DNA from: Candidatus Gastranaerophilales bacterium
GTDB lineage: Bacteria; Cyanobacteriota; Vampirovibrionia; Gastranaerophilales; Gastranaerophilaceae
DNA: 64,000 bases
Assembly: GCA_944326565.1 (NCBI GenBank)
Contig: CALVEL010000007.1
Coordinates: 62,001-126,000 of the forward strand
Reading direction: 5' to 3'
Shown: piece after piece, positions 1 to 7,592 of the stretch
Position numbering within the stretch: position 1 is the first letter of the stretch
Layout: each line of letters starts with the position of its first letter
Position numbers and translations under genes: made by a program
Notes under the pieces: model-generated
What the model saw: the letters and a program-made list of their open reading frames with translations, nothing else
Database searches by the model: none
What the model was told of the DNA's origin: nothing

Positions 1-1060
1 TTTCAAGAAATATATTGTACGCAGACAATGCATCAAAACCTGTTCTCATATAAAGTCCGTAAGTTTCTCTAAAATTTCTGTTTCCAACCCCGATTCCCAA
101 AAGCCAGTTATCTTTAAACATATTAAAAGATGAATGGTATACATTAAATCTGAACGAATTTGAAGAATCTTGTCTCATTGCAAACATAGAAAGTACTCTG
201 GCTCTTAGAGAAGTTGATAAAAGAATTGCGGATGTAATTAGTGCAATGCATCCTCCAACTATAGCAATATAAACTGCTTTGTAATTCTGCCAAAGATATT
301 TTGCCGAAACCAGAAATGTTCCGCCCAAAATTACCAACATGCCTATATATGAGCCTCGGCATCCTGTTAAAAATAACGCTATACTAGAAACTAAAGCTAA
401 ACTTCCAAATATAATTGCTAATTTGCTTTTTTTCTCAACCAAAAAATTAGCTAAGACTGCATATAAAGCGGGAAGCCCTGCTACAAAATATCCACCCAAA
501 AGATTTGGGTTATAAGGTTTCAATGTACCATATACTCTTGTCATAATTTCTTCGGGGTTTAAATTGGATACGTCTTGCCAGGTGGAAATTTCTTCTACGT
601 GCGCAAAGTTTTGTAAAAATCCTATTATTCCCTCAAAACTTACACATAATCCTATTGTAATAAGGATTGGGAGTATTTTATCTTTATTGCATTTGAGAAA
701 GTGTGCGACTGAAAAGTAATAAGATATGTAAATGATAGTTTTAATAAACCCTTTTAAACTTAATGAGAAAAGAGTAGAACCTGCAAGGCTTATAATAACT
801 ATCATAAAATATGCAACAAGCCAAATTTCTGCTTTTGTTAACTCCAGTTTTTCACCTTTTTTAAATAAAATTTTTATAATGGTGAGCATTGCTACTAACA
901 CAGCAATTAACCCAATATAGTCAGAAGGGAAAATTGTTGAAGCAATAAAAACAGCTATGATTAATAAATATATAAACTTATCAATATTTTGTATGATTAA
1001 GCTGTTGTTATAAATAAACTGGGTTTTATTTTGAATAAAATTAATAAAATTATTGAACAT
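1..1060 (-). CDS. O-antigen ligase / IctB-like membrane protein, partial
   Basis: The frame opens with an ATG at 1060 and runs off the left edge without a stop, so about 353 N-terminal codons are seen. The protein is strongly hydrophobic, with many membrane segments. RVYGTLKPYNPNLLGGYF (residues 175-192) and the later LTGCRGSYIG and LLGIGVGNRNF motifs recall the O-antigen ligase (WaaL/Wzy) superfamily, closest to the cyanobacterial IctB branch. The family acts in the inner membrane on lipid-linked glycans; the old bicarbonate-transport idea for IctB is not supported by anything here. The start overlaps the end of the DUF4330-like gene by 11 bp, suggesting translational coupling, and the next gene upstream is a heptose-type kinase, which favours a surface-polysaccharide role. 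Exact substrate unknown. Confidence 0.75.
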   Translation of the reverse strand, partial: MFNNFINFIQNKTQFIYNNSLIIQNIDKFIYLLIIAVFIASTIFPSDYIGLIAVLVAMLTIIKILFKKGEKLELTKAEIWLVAYFMIVIISLAGSTLFSLSLKGFIKTIIYISYYFSVAHFLKCNKDKILPILITIGLCVSFEGIIGFLQNFAHVEEISTWQDVSNLNPEEIMTRVYGTLKPYNPNLLGGYFVAGLPALYAVLANFLVEKKSKLAIIFGSLALVSSIALFLTGCRGSYIGMLVILGGTFLVSAKYLWQNYKAVYIAIVGGCIALITSAILLSTSLRARVLSMFAMRQDSSNSFRFNVYHSSFNMFKDNWLLGIGVGNRNFRETYGLYMRTGFDALSAYNIFLE

Positions 1061-1625
1061 TTTCAACTGCACTTAATTCTTGGTTATTAACTACCTCATT
1101 TGTTCCATGAGTAAGCTGTATATTTGATACTGTTCCGTTAAGTCTGTAATCAGCGCCTTCTAATGTAATAGGAAGTCCAATTTTTATTTTATTTCCGCCA
1201 ACAACAGCGCCATCTTTTGTAATTTTAGCTGTGTCTTTAAGAGTAACGATTGCATCATATACATTTGGTTGAGATACATCTTCTACAACGATTACGGTTT
1301 TTGTATTTTTTGTATTTAATACAGGAAGTACAATTTTTCTTTTTTCAGCTTTAACATTTGTAATCATAAGATCTGAATAAGGAACATTTCTAATACTGAT
1401 AAAAGTTTTTTCATCAGCTTTTAGTGGTAAATTATTCCCTGTATAGGTAATCCCTCTAATATATACGTCAAAAGAAATTTCAGATACAGCATCAATTGCA
1501 TTGCTTGCTGTTTTGTGGATACCTTTATAAGTTAAAAAGCCTACAAAACCTGCAATAAATATTCCGACAATAATAATGTAGTCGACAATTTTTAAATTTT
1601 TAAAAATATTTAGAAAGTTTTTCAT
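1050..1625 (-). CDS. DUF4330-like single-pass membrane protein
   Basis: This is a 191-aa protein with one N-terminal membrane segment (about residues 14-32) followed by a soluble, beta-rich region. The ending GGNKIKIGLPITLEGADYR (about 143-161) resembles DUF4330, a family I know mainly from Cyanobacteria and Firmicutes, often next to polysaccharide genes. The function of the family is unknown; the topology puts the soluble part outside the inner membrane. The gene starts 9 bp after the sugar kinase gene and its last codons overlap the start of the IctB-like gene, so all three are probably one transcript (kinase, DUF4330, IctB-like). The family call rests on remembered resemblance and is moderate. 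Confidence 0.6.
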   Translation of the reverse strand: MKNFLNIFKNLKIVDYIIIVGIFIAGFVGFLTYKGIHKTASNAIDAVSEISFDVYIRGITYTGNNLPLKADEKTFISIRNVPYSDLMITNVKAEKRKIVLPVLNTKNTKTVIVVEDVSQPNVYDAIVTLKDTAKITKDGAVVGGNKIKIGLPITLEGADYRLNGTVSNIQLTHGTNEVVNNQELSAVENVQ

Positions 1626-1634
1626 AATTTTCTC

Positions 1635-2642
1635 CTATAAAATATTTTCGACAGCGCAAAGTAATTCGCCGATAGTCGTTGTAGCGCAGCCAAATTGTTT
1701 TACGACAAGGCTGGCTGCAATATTTCCGATTAACGCAGCATATACGCTGTCAGCACCTGTTGCAAGTGCAAGAGTATATACAGCAGTAACGGTATCTCCC
1801 GCACCTGTTACATCAAACACTTCTGATTTATTAAATACAGGAATTTTTGTATATTTTTTACTGGGTTCTGTAACAAACATACCATCTGCTCCGCAGGTAA
1901 TCAAAATTGATTTTGCTTTGGTTTCTCTAAGTAGTTTATCGCCTGCTTTTTTCAAATCTTCTTCATTGTTCAATTCAAATCCGACAGATTTTTGAGTATC
2001 AGGAAGATTTGGAGTCATTGAAGTTATATTTTTGTAGATTTCAAGATTTTTTTGAGCATCAACTACGACTATTTTTTTGTGCTTGTTTGCAATTTCAATT
2101 GTTTTTTCAATAACTTTTTTTGTCAAAGTTCCGATGTGATAGTTAGAAAGTATTACAGCATCAACATTAGGAATTGCTTTTTTTAGGTTTTCTATAACTT
2201 TATCTTCGGTCTCTTTAGAAAGTTCGTCTTTTGTCTGGCGGTCAATTCTGACTATTTGCTGAGTAATGGAAGTTGAAATACTTCCTGAAATTCTTGTTTT
2301 AGTTGTAGTTTTGCGATTTTTATCTTTTACTAGATATTTATGACTTATATTTGCTTTGTTGAAAGCATCTTCTAATTGTCCTGATTGGTAATCGTCTCCA
2401 CAAACTCCAATAACTTCAACTTTTCCGTTGTTTAATGTAGATGCGTTATGAGCAGCATTAGATGCCGCACCTAAGATTAGGTTAGTCCTAGAGTGTTGCA
2501 GAATCAATACAGGAGCCTCACGAGAAATCCTTTCAGCATCTCCGTAAATCATTTCATCAATCGCAAGATCACCCACTACAAGAATTTTCGGCTCGCTTAA
2601 TCTTTTTATATAAGCTATTAACTTTTTTTTATCAATATCCAT
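1635..2642 (-). CDS. rfaE1: PfkB-family sugar kinase, heptose-7-phosphate kinase type (RfaE1)
   Basis: This is a ribokinase/PfkB-fold kinase of 335 aa. It begins with the RfaE1/HldE-type opening KILVVGDLAIDEMIYG and then REAPVLIL, has the sugar-binding GAASNAAHNAS segment (about 59-69), and near the C-terminus the PfkB signature DVTGAGDTVTA with the catalytic Asp in GAGD. RfaE1 phosphorylates D-glycero-D-manno-heptose 7-phosphate at C1 for ADP-heptose, an LPS-core precursor. The nucleotidyltransferase half found in bifunctional HldE is absent, consistent with the split form. I chose the ATG at 2642: the longer frame begins with TTG at 2693 and adds 17 residues not expected in the family. First gene of a probable operon with the DUF4330-like and IctB-like genes. 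Confidence 0.8.
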   Translation of the reverse strand: MDIDKKKLIAYIKRLSEPKILVVGDLAIDEMIYGDAERISREAPVLILQHSRTNLILGAASNAAHNASTLNNGKVEVIGVCGDDYQSGQLEDAFNKANISHKYLVKDKNRKTTTKTRISGSISTSITQQIVRIDRQTKDELSKETEDKVIENLKKAIPNVDAVILSNYHIGTLTKKVIEKTIEIANKHKKIVVVDAQKNLEIYKNITSMTPNLPDTQKSVGFELNNEEDLKKAGDKLLRETKAKSILITCGADGMFVTEPSKKYTKIPVFNKSEVFDVTGAGDTVTAVYTLALATGADSVYAALIGNIAASLVVKQFGCATTTIGELLCAVENIL

Positions 2643-2734
2643 AACCTTTTTCCAATTTTTCTTTAATTCTAGCACAAACAAATTATTCTGCAAAAATCGG
2701 ATTGAAATTTTCAGGTTTAGTAAATAAGACTTTA

Positions 2735-3469
2735 TTAAGCGTGTCTGGGAGAAGGTTTGATGAGCATATTTGCAATACCCTCAGCTCCGTCAAAATTTCT
2801 TGCTCTCATAATCTCTGCTGCTTTTTCTCTATCATAATCAAGAAGTTTATGTTCGGCAGTAAATGAGCCGTTATTGATATCCAAAATTAAATAACAAGCC
2901 TTTAAATCTTCTGTCATCGGACGTCCGACACTTCCGTCATTGATTACGGTTTGTTTTGTGTTTGTCTGGTATCCTGCAGGCATGTGGGTGTGTCCGCAAA
3001 GGATTAAATCTGCTTTTACTCCCTTAATCATTTCTTCAACCTGTTCAATCGGAAGATTTGGCAGAATGTCCTCGTTGTTTCGTCTGGGAGAACCGTGTAC
3101 AAGAAGTATTTTTACTCCCTCAATTTCAAGTTCTTTCTGAGGTGGAAGATTTCTCAAAAATTCCTTTTGATCTTCTCTTAATATCTTAACATCTTCTCTA
3201 AGCGCTTTTGCCATAAGCGGAAATGTATTTATCATATTTTCAAAAAGTTCCGGAGAATAATCAACGATAAGTTTATCGGTATTACCCTGAATTATTATCC
3301 AATCTTTTTGATTCATTACAAAATCAATTGTTTCACAAGGTTGAGGTCCTGCCATTGCAAGATCTCCAAGACAAAAGATTTTATCACAGTTCAGTTTTTT
3401 TATATCCTCTAAAACAGTTTTAAGTGCAATTAAATTAGCGTGAATATCGGAAATTACAGCAATTTTCAT
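2735..3469 (-). CDS. Calcineurin-like metallophosphoesterase (YfcE/MJ0936 type)
   Basis: The 244-aa protein carries the whole metallophosphoesterase motif series: ISDIHAN (residues 6-12), GDLAMAGP (35-42), GNTD (62-65), LVHGSPR (about 122-128) and CGHTHMPA (about 158-165), which supply the Asp/His/Asn ligands of a dinuclear metal site. The family hydrolyses phosphodiesters or phosphomonoesters; the physiological substrate cannot be read from the sequence. There is no signal peptide, so it is cytoplasmic. A GGGAGA ribosome site precedes the ATG. It is divergent from ispG across only 49 bp, so the two promoters must be packed into that gap. Confidence 0.85.
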   Translation of the reverse strand: MKIAVISDIHANLIALKTVLEDIKKLNCDKIFCLGDLAMAGPQPCETIDFVMNQKDWIIIQGNTDKLIVDYSPELFENMINTFPLMAKALREDVKILREDQKEFLRNLPPQKELEIEGVKILLVHGSPRRNNEDILPNLPIEQVEEMIKGVKADLILCGHTHMPAGYQTNTKQTVINDGSVGRPMTEDLKACYLILDINNGSFTAEHKLLDYDREKAAEIMRARNFDGAEGIANMLIKPSPRHA

Positions 3470-3518
3470 AAAAATTCTCCCTCTGTTAAACCTTTTTTCT
3501 TTATGCTACCATGAAAAT

Positions 3519-4574
3519 ATGATTAAAAGACGCAAATCACAACAAATATCAATTGGGAATATAAAAATCGGCGGAGATGCACCGATTAGTGTTCAATCAA
3601 TGTGCAATACCGACACTCGGGACGTTCAAGCGACTTTAAAGCAGATTAACGAGCTTGCGGACAAGGGCTGTGAAATCGTTCGTCTTGCCGTATTGGATGA
3701 AGACGCTGCAATTGCAATAAAAGAAATAGTAAAAAAAACGCCCGTTCCATTAGTTGCCGATATCCATTTTGATTACAAGCTTGCGCTTGAAAGCCTGAAT
3801 GGAGGAATCCATGCTCTAAGGCTTAACCCGGGAAATATAGGCAGGCGTGAAAACGTTGAAAAAGTTGTAAAGATAGCAAAAATTAATCAAACTCCGATAA
3901 GAATAGGTGTAAACGGCGGTTCTCTTGAAAAAGATTTGCAAAATGAAGGAATTCCATTATCAGAAAAAATGGTTAAAAGTGCAATGGGACATATTCAAAT
4001 TCTTGAGGAACTAGATTTTGATTTGATAAAAGTTTCTCTAAAATCGTCAGATGTAATGACAACAATTGAAGCTTATCGTACGATTGCAGAAAAAATTCCG
4101 TATCCGTTGCATCTGGGAGTGACTGAAGCCGGTACTATGAGGCAAGGATTGATAAAATCTTCTATCGGATTAGGCACATTGCTTGCAGAAGGAATAGGTG
4201 ATACAATAAGAGTTTCCCTGACAGAGAACCCTGTAGAAGAGGTAAGTGCAGGATTTGATATTTTAAAAGCTCTAAATTTACGCCAGCGTGGGGTAAATTT
4301 TGTATCTTGTCCAACATGCGGTCGTACAAGAATTGATTTAATTGCTTTAGCAAAGCAGGTAGAAGAAAGATTTAAAGATATAGAAGCCCCGATTACGATA
4401 GCAACAATGGGGTGTGCAGTGAATGGTCCTGGTGAAGCAAAACATGCCGATTTTGGTATTGCAGGCGGTATTGGTGAAGGGCTTGTTTTCCAAAAAGGTG
4501 AAATAGTTGCTAAAGTTCCAGAAAAAGACCTTATTAATAAGTTGGAAGAAATTATAAGAAAATCATACAAATAA
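3519..4574 (+). CDS. ispG: 4-hydroxy-3-methylbut-2-enyl diphosphate synthase (IspG/GcpE)
   Basis: IspG reduces methylerythritol cyclodiphosphate to HMBPP, the second-last step of the DXP isoprenoid pathway. The 351-aa length fits the two-domain bacterial form. Visible are the N-terminal ISVQSMCNTDTRD motif, the TIM-barrel core with VADIHFDY and ALRLNPGNIG, and the C-terminal Fe-S domain with CPTCGRTRIDL, MGCAVNGPGEA and the three cysteines that hold the [4Fe-4S] cluster, the Glu of PGEA being the expected fourth ligand. I see no good ribosome site in front of the ATG; the leader must be very short because the divergent phosphoesterase gene starts 49 bp away. dxs of the same pathway is at 42.7 kb. 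Confidence 0.96.
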   Translation: MIKRRKSQQISIGNIKIGGDAPISVQSMCNTDTRDVQATLKQINELADKGCEIVRLAVLDEDAAIAIKEIVKKTPVPLVADIHFDYKLALESLNGGIHALRLNPGNIGRRENVEKVVKIAKINQTPIRIGVNGGSLEKDLQNEGIPLSEKMVKSAMGHIQILEELDFDLIKVSLKSSDVMTTIEAYRTIAEKIPYPLHLGVTEAGTMRQGLIKSSIGLGTLLAEGIGDTIRVSLTENPVEEVSAGFDILKALNLRQRGVNFVSCPTCGRTRIDLIALAKQVEERFKDIEAPITIATMGCAVNGPGEAKHADFGIAGGIGEGLVFQKGEIVAKVPEKDLINKLEEIIRKSYK

Positions 4575-4610
4575 TCCATTCTTTTTTTGTGTAAAGAAAT
4601 TATAATACTT

Positions 4611-4639
4611 TTGTCATTATCTAAAATTACTATTATAAT
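4611..4639 (+). promoter_or_regulatory. Sigma-70 promoter of the secreted TPR/glycosidase cluster
   Basis: TTGTCA at 4611-4616 and TATAAT at 4634-4639 are separated by exactly 17 bp. The first ATG downstream with a ribosome site (GAGGTGG) is at 4662, giving a leader of about 16 nt. The promoter likely drives the three tightly packed genes 4662-7560. Confidence 0.75.
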
Positions 4640-4661
4640 TAAAATATACAGAGGTGGACTT

Positions 4662-4985
4662 ATGAAAAATAAAATTTTATTTTTATCAAGCTTAATTATT
4701 TTTGCATCACTCCCAGCTGGGGCTGAGCTTACTGTGGATGATGTTTCTTCTCGTGAGTATTTGATGAATCATGGCTATGCAGAAGCTACTGCAGACATTG
4801 TTGAATTAAGTAAATCTGCGGTCAACGGCAATAAAGCTGATTTACCTATTTATCATAAATATGACAATAAGCCATTAATTTATAAATGGATTGATAAGGC
4901 TTTTATTTATCTTGATCCTGCCTTAGATAACGGAAGATTTATGCGTGAAGATACAAAATTCTCTCCTTCTGTGGATGATTTATAG
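4662..4985 (+). CDS. Small secreted protein of unknown function
   Basis: This 107-aa protein has a clear signal peptide (MKNK, hydrophobic stretch, cleavage near LPAGA-E at residue 20) and a mature part of about 87 residues with no motif I recognise. The ATG at 4662 is chosen because a GAGGTGG ribosome site and a strong promoter stand directly before it; a longer frame from 4587 has neither. Its stop overlaps the start of the TPR protein by 11 bp, so the two are translationally coupled and probably work together in the periplasm. Confidence 0.7.
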   Translation: MKNKILFLSSLIIFASLPAGAELTVDDVSSREYLMNHGYAEATADIVELSKSAVNGNKADLPIYHKYDNKPLIYKWIDKAFIYLDPALDNGRFMREDTKFSPSVDDL

Positions 4986-5634
4986 AAAGAAATTGGTTCT
5001 TCCTCTGTTATTATCAATAATATTATTTTGTCAATATCCGCCGTCTATAGCTTCAGATAGCGGATATTCGCCATATCAAAAAGCAGGTTTTGATATATCA
5101 AAACTTAATCCAAAATCTTTAAGAGCAGAAGGGGATATGTATTTTGTAAACGGTTTTGATAGTTCTACAGAGACCGAGCAAAAAAAATATTATCAACTAG
5201 CAATGCAAAAATATTATCTTTTATCTCAAGCTCAGCCTTATAATTATTATCCATATGTGCAGATGGCAAGAATTTTAGATGAGCAGAAAAAAGATAAGCT
5301 TTCCAAAAAGAATTTCTTCAAAGCTCTTAATCTAGATAAACATAATCCGTATACTAATTTTTATTTTGGAGAGTTTTATATAAAAAGAAATATGTACGAG
5401 AAGGGTTTAAAATATTATTTGATTGCATATAATAACGGATATAAAGATAATTTTGTGACTAATTTAAAACTTGCAGAATTATATGAAAAACTAGGAGATT
5501 TAAAAAAGTCAGAGGAGTTATATAAAAAAGCAGATGAAATAAGTCCTGGGGATTTGTCTATACAGACAAAAATTAATGATTTGGATTTATTAAATTATGA
5601 AAAATCTGAATATTACCATACGATTAGGGAGTAA
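4975..5634 (+). CDS. Exported tetratricopeptide-repeat protein
   Basis: A 219-aa protein with an N-terminal signal (MIYRKKLVLPLLLSIILF, about residues 1-25). The rest is helical with TPR-type units, for example PYVQMARILDEQKKDKLSKK, NFYFGEFYIKRNMYEKGLKY and KLAELYEKLGDLKKSEELY, about three repeats in residues 75-205. TPRs bind other proteins. The ATG at 4975 gives a proper signal peptide and overlaps the previous stop by 11 bp; an in-frame ATG at 4945 lies deeper inside the previous gene and is less likely. The next gene starts directly after the stop codon. Confidence 0.75.
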   Translation: MIYRKKLVLPLLLSIILFCQYPPSIASDSGYSPYQKAGFDISKLNPKSLRAEGDMYFVNGFDSSTETEQKKYYQLAMQKYYLLSQAQPYNYYPYVQMARILDEQKKDKLSKKNFFKALNLDKHNPYTNFYFGEFYIKRNMYEKGLKYYLIAYNNGYKDNFVTNLKLAELYEKLGDLKKSEELYKKADEISPGDLSIQTKINDLDLLNYEKSEYYHTIRE

Positions 5635-7560
5635 ATGATGACATTGAAAAAAATATTTATAGTAATAATGACATGCTTTTTATTAGTTTCAGGTAATGCT
5701 TTTGCAGAGGAAAGTCTTGATAATAGTAATGAAATTATTAGTGCCTTAGATTTGCCTGCATATCAGGAATATCAGCCTAAAAAAAATGAAATTGTTTTCA
5801 ATAAGTCATCAATGAAAATCAATTACGTAAATCCGACTGCTTATTCGAATAAACAAGGCAGTTATCTCCCTGGTGCTCGTGGTATGAATCAGCTGGTTGT
5901 ATATACCGGAGGTTATGCAATAAGGACTGGTACAAATGAGTTTGGAGCAGAGGCTGTTGTAGAAGGTAATACGGTTACTGAAATTAGCGGTGCTGATTCT
6001 TTTATACCAGCTAACGGACTTGTAATAAGCGGTCATGGTGTTGCAAAAAATTGGATAAATAAAAATATCAAAATTGGTACAAAAGTTTATATAGATTCAG
6101 TATCGAATACTTTATATGTCTATACCACATCAGAGAGCTATCTTTTTGAAGCATCAAAAAAAATTGATGAAGCAAAAGCTATGGTAGATTACTATAAAGG
6201 TAGTGTTGCCAATTACGACTTTAAGGCTCCAAATGATTATATTAAAGAGGCACAGGATTATTTGAAGAAAGCTCAAAAAGATTCTGATAATATTCAAAAA
6301 TATTCACAAGCTTCAATAGAATCCGCAAATATGGCATTAAAATCAATTGTCCCTTATAAAAATAATGAATTTAAAGGTGTTTGGGTGCGTCCTGTGGAAA
6401 CTAAAGAAAGAGATATTGCTGAGTCTGTAAGAAGGATAAAGGCTGCTGGTATTGATAATATTTTCATTGAAACTTATTTTCATGGCAGAACAATTTTCCC
6501 GAGCAAAACTATGGAAAAATATGGGTTCATCAAACAAAATGAAAAATTCGAAGGTATTGATCCATTAAAATTATGGATTAAATACGCGCATAAAAACGAT
6601 ATAAAAGTTCATGTTTGGTTTGAAACTTTTTATGTAGGTAATCAAAGACCTGAAACTAACCCGAAGAATATTCTTGCTGTAAAGCCAGACTGGGCTAATA
6701 AGACTAAGCGTAACTATAATATAAATGCTCCTACACCATCTATATCTGAGCATAATGGATTTTTTGTTGATCCTGCAAATGCTGAAGTTCAGGAATTTCT
6801 TATAGCCTTAATTACTGAAATAATTGACGATTATAAAGTTGATGGAATAAATCTTGATTATATAAGATATCCGCAATCAGTATCAGTGAATGATACGAAT
6901 GCTTGGGGGTATACAAATATCGCAAGAAATGAATTTAAGACAATATACAGTAAAGATCCTGTAGATATTTCTATTAGTGATCCTTTGTGGTTGAAGTGGT
7001 GTGAATATAGACAAAATAAAGTAACTTATTTTGTAAGTAAAGTCGGTGCTCTTGGAAGAGATAAAAATACCTATATTTCAGCTGTAATATTTCCAGACAG
7101 ATTATCAGCGCTTGCTACAAAACAACAAGATTGGCGCTCTTGGAGTACTAAAGGCTATGTAAATGGCTTTACACCTCTATTTTTAACTTGTAATGCAAGG
7201 ACATTGAATTCTTTAATAAAGAATGTCATGAATGCAAAAGCTCCTGGTACGGATTTATTTGCAGGTTTATTTGTTACGTTTATGGGTGGAAGTGAAGAAG
7301 ATTTAATAAGAGAAATTCATGAGACCAGAAAGTTAAATATAAATGGTGTAATATTATTTGACTATGCGCATTTGGATGATCGTTATATAAAAACACTTGC
7401 AAGACGTGTCTTTGATGATTCCAAGGATGTTGCTAAAAATAATGGTGGCACAGTTAAGTTACAAAGGATTGATGGTACTGTAAAAGCTACGGGACAAAAT
7501 GCAAAGAATAAAAACTCAGGAACAAAAAAAGAAAAGAAAAAGTGGTTTTGGCAGAAATAG
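5635..7560 (+). CDS. Exported family-10-like glycosyl hydrolase (GHL10/DUF187)
   Basis: A 641-aa protein with signal peptide (cleavage near NAFAEE, residue 24). Residues about 80-175 form an N-terminal domain with GGYAIRTGTNEFGAEAVV and the VISGHG motif often found before GHL10 domains in cyanobacterial proteins. Residues about 178-235 look helical. The TIM-barrel hydrolase begins at FKGVWVRPVETK (about 247) and includes VHVWFETFYV, FVDPAN and DGINLDYIRYP. Families of this kind cleave glycans, often cell-wall related; the substrate is unknown. The C-terminus is a short Lys-rich tail. It follows the TPR gene with no gap (TAA then ATG), so it is the third gene of the 4662 operon. Confidence 0.85.
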   Translation: MMTLKKIFIVIMTCFLLVSGNAFAEESLDNSNEIISALDLPAYQEYQPKKNEIVFNKSSMKINYVNPTAYSNKQGSYLPGARGMNQLVVYTGGYAIRTGTNEFGAEAVVEGNTVTEISGADSFIPANGLVISGHGVAKNWINKNIKIGTKVYIDSVSNTLYVYTTSESYLFEASKKIDEAKAMVDYYKGSVANYDFKAPNDYIKEAQDYLKKAQKDSDNIQKYSQASIESANMALKSIVPYKNNEFKGVWVRPVETKERDIAESVRRIKAAGIDNIFIETYFHGRTIFPSKTMEKYGFIKQNEKFEGIDPLKLWIKYAHKNDIKVHVWFETFYVGNQRPETNPKNILAVKPDWANKTKRNYNINAPTPSISEHNGFFVDPANAEVQEFLIALITEIIDDYKVDGINLDYIRYPQSVSVNDTNAWGYTNIARNEFKTIYSKDPVDISISDPLWLKWCEYRQNKVTYFVSKVGALGRDKNTYISAVIFPDRLSALATKQQDWRSWSTKGYVNGFTPLFLTCNARTLNSLIKNVMNAKAPGTDLFAGLFVTFMGGSEEDLIREIHETRKLNINGVILFDYAHLDDRYIKTLARRVFDDSKDVAKNNGGTVKLQRIDGTVKATGQNAKNKNSGTKKEKKKWFWQK

Positions 7561-7592
7561 CTATCTGTTTGTAATTTTGGAATTAAGGAAGA

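Noticed and set aside
4073..4579. 168-codon frame antisense to ispG
   Set aside because: It is the complement of a highly conserved gene and shows no family features.
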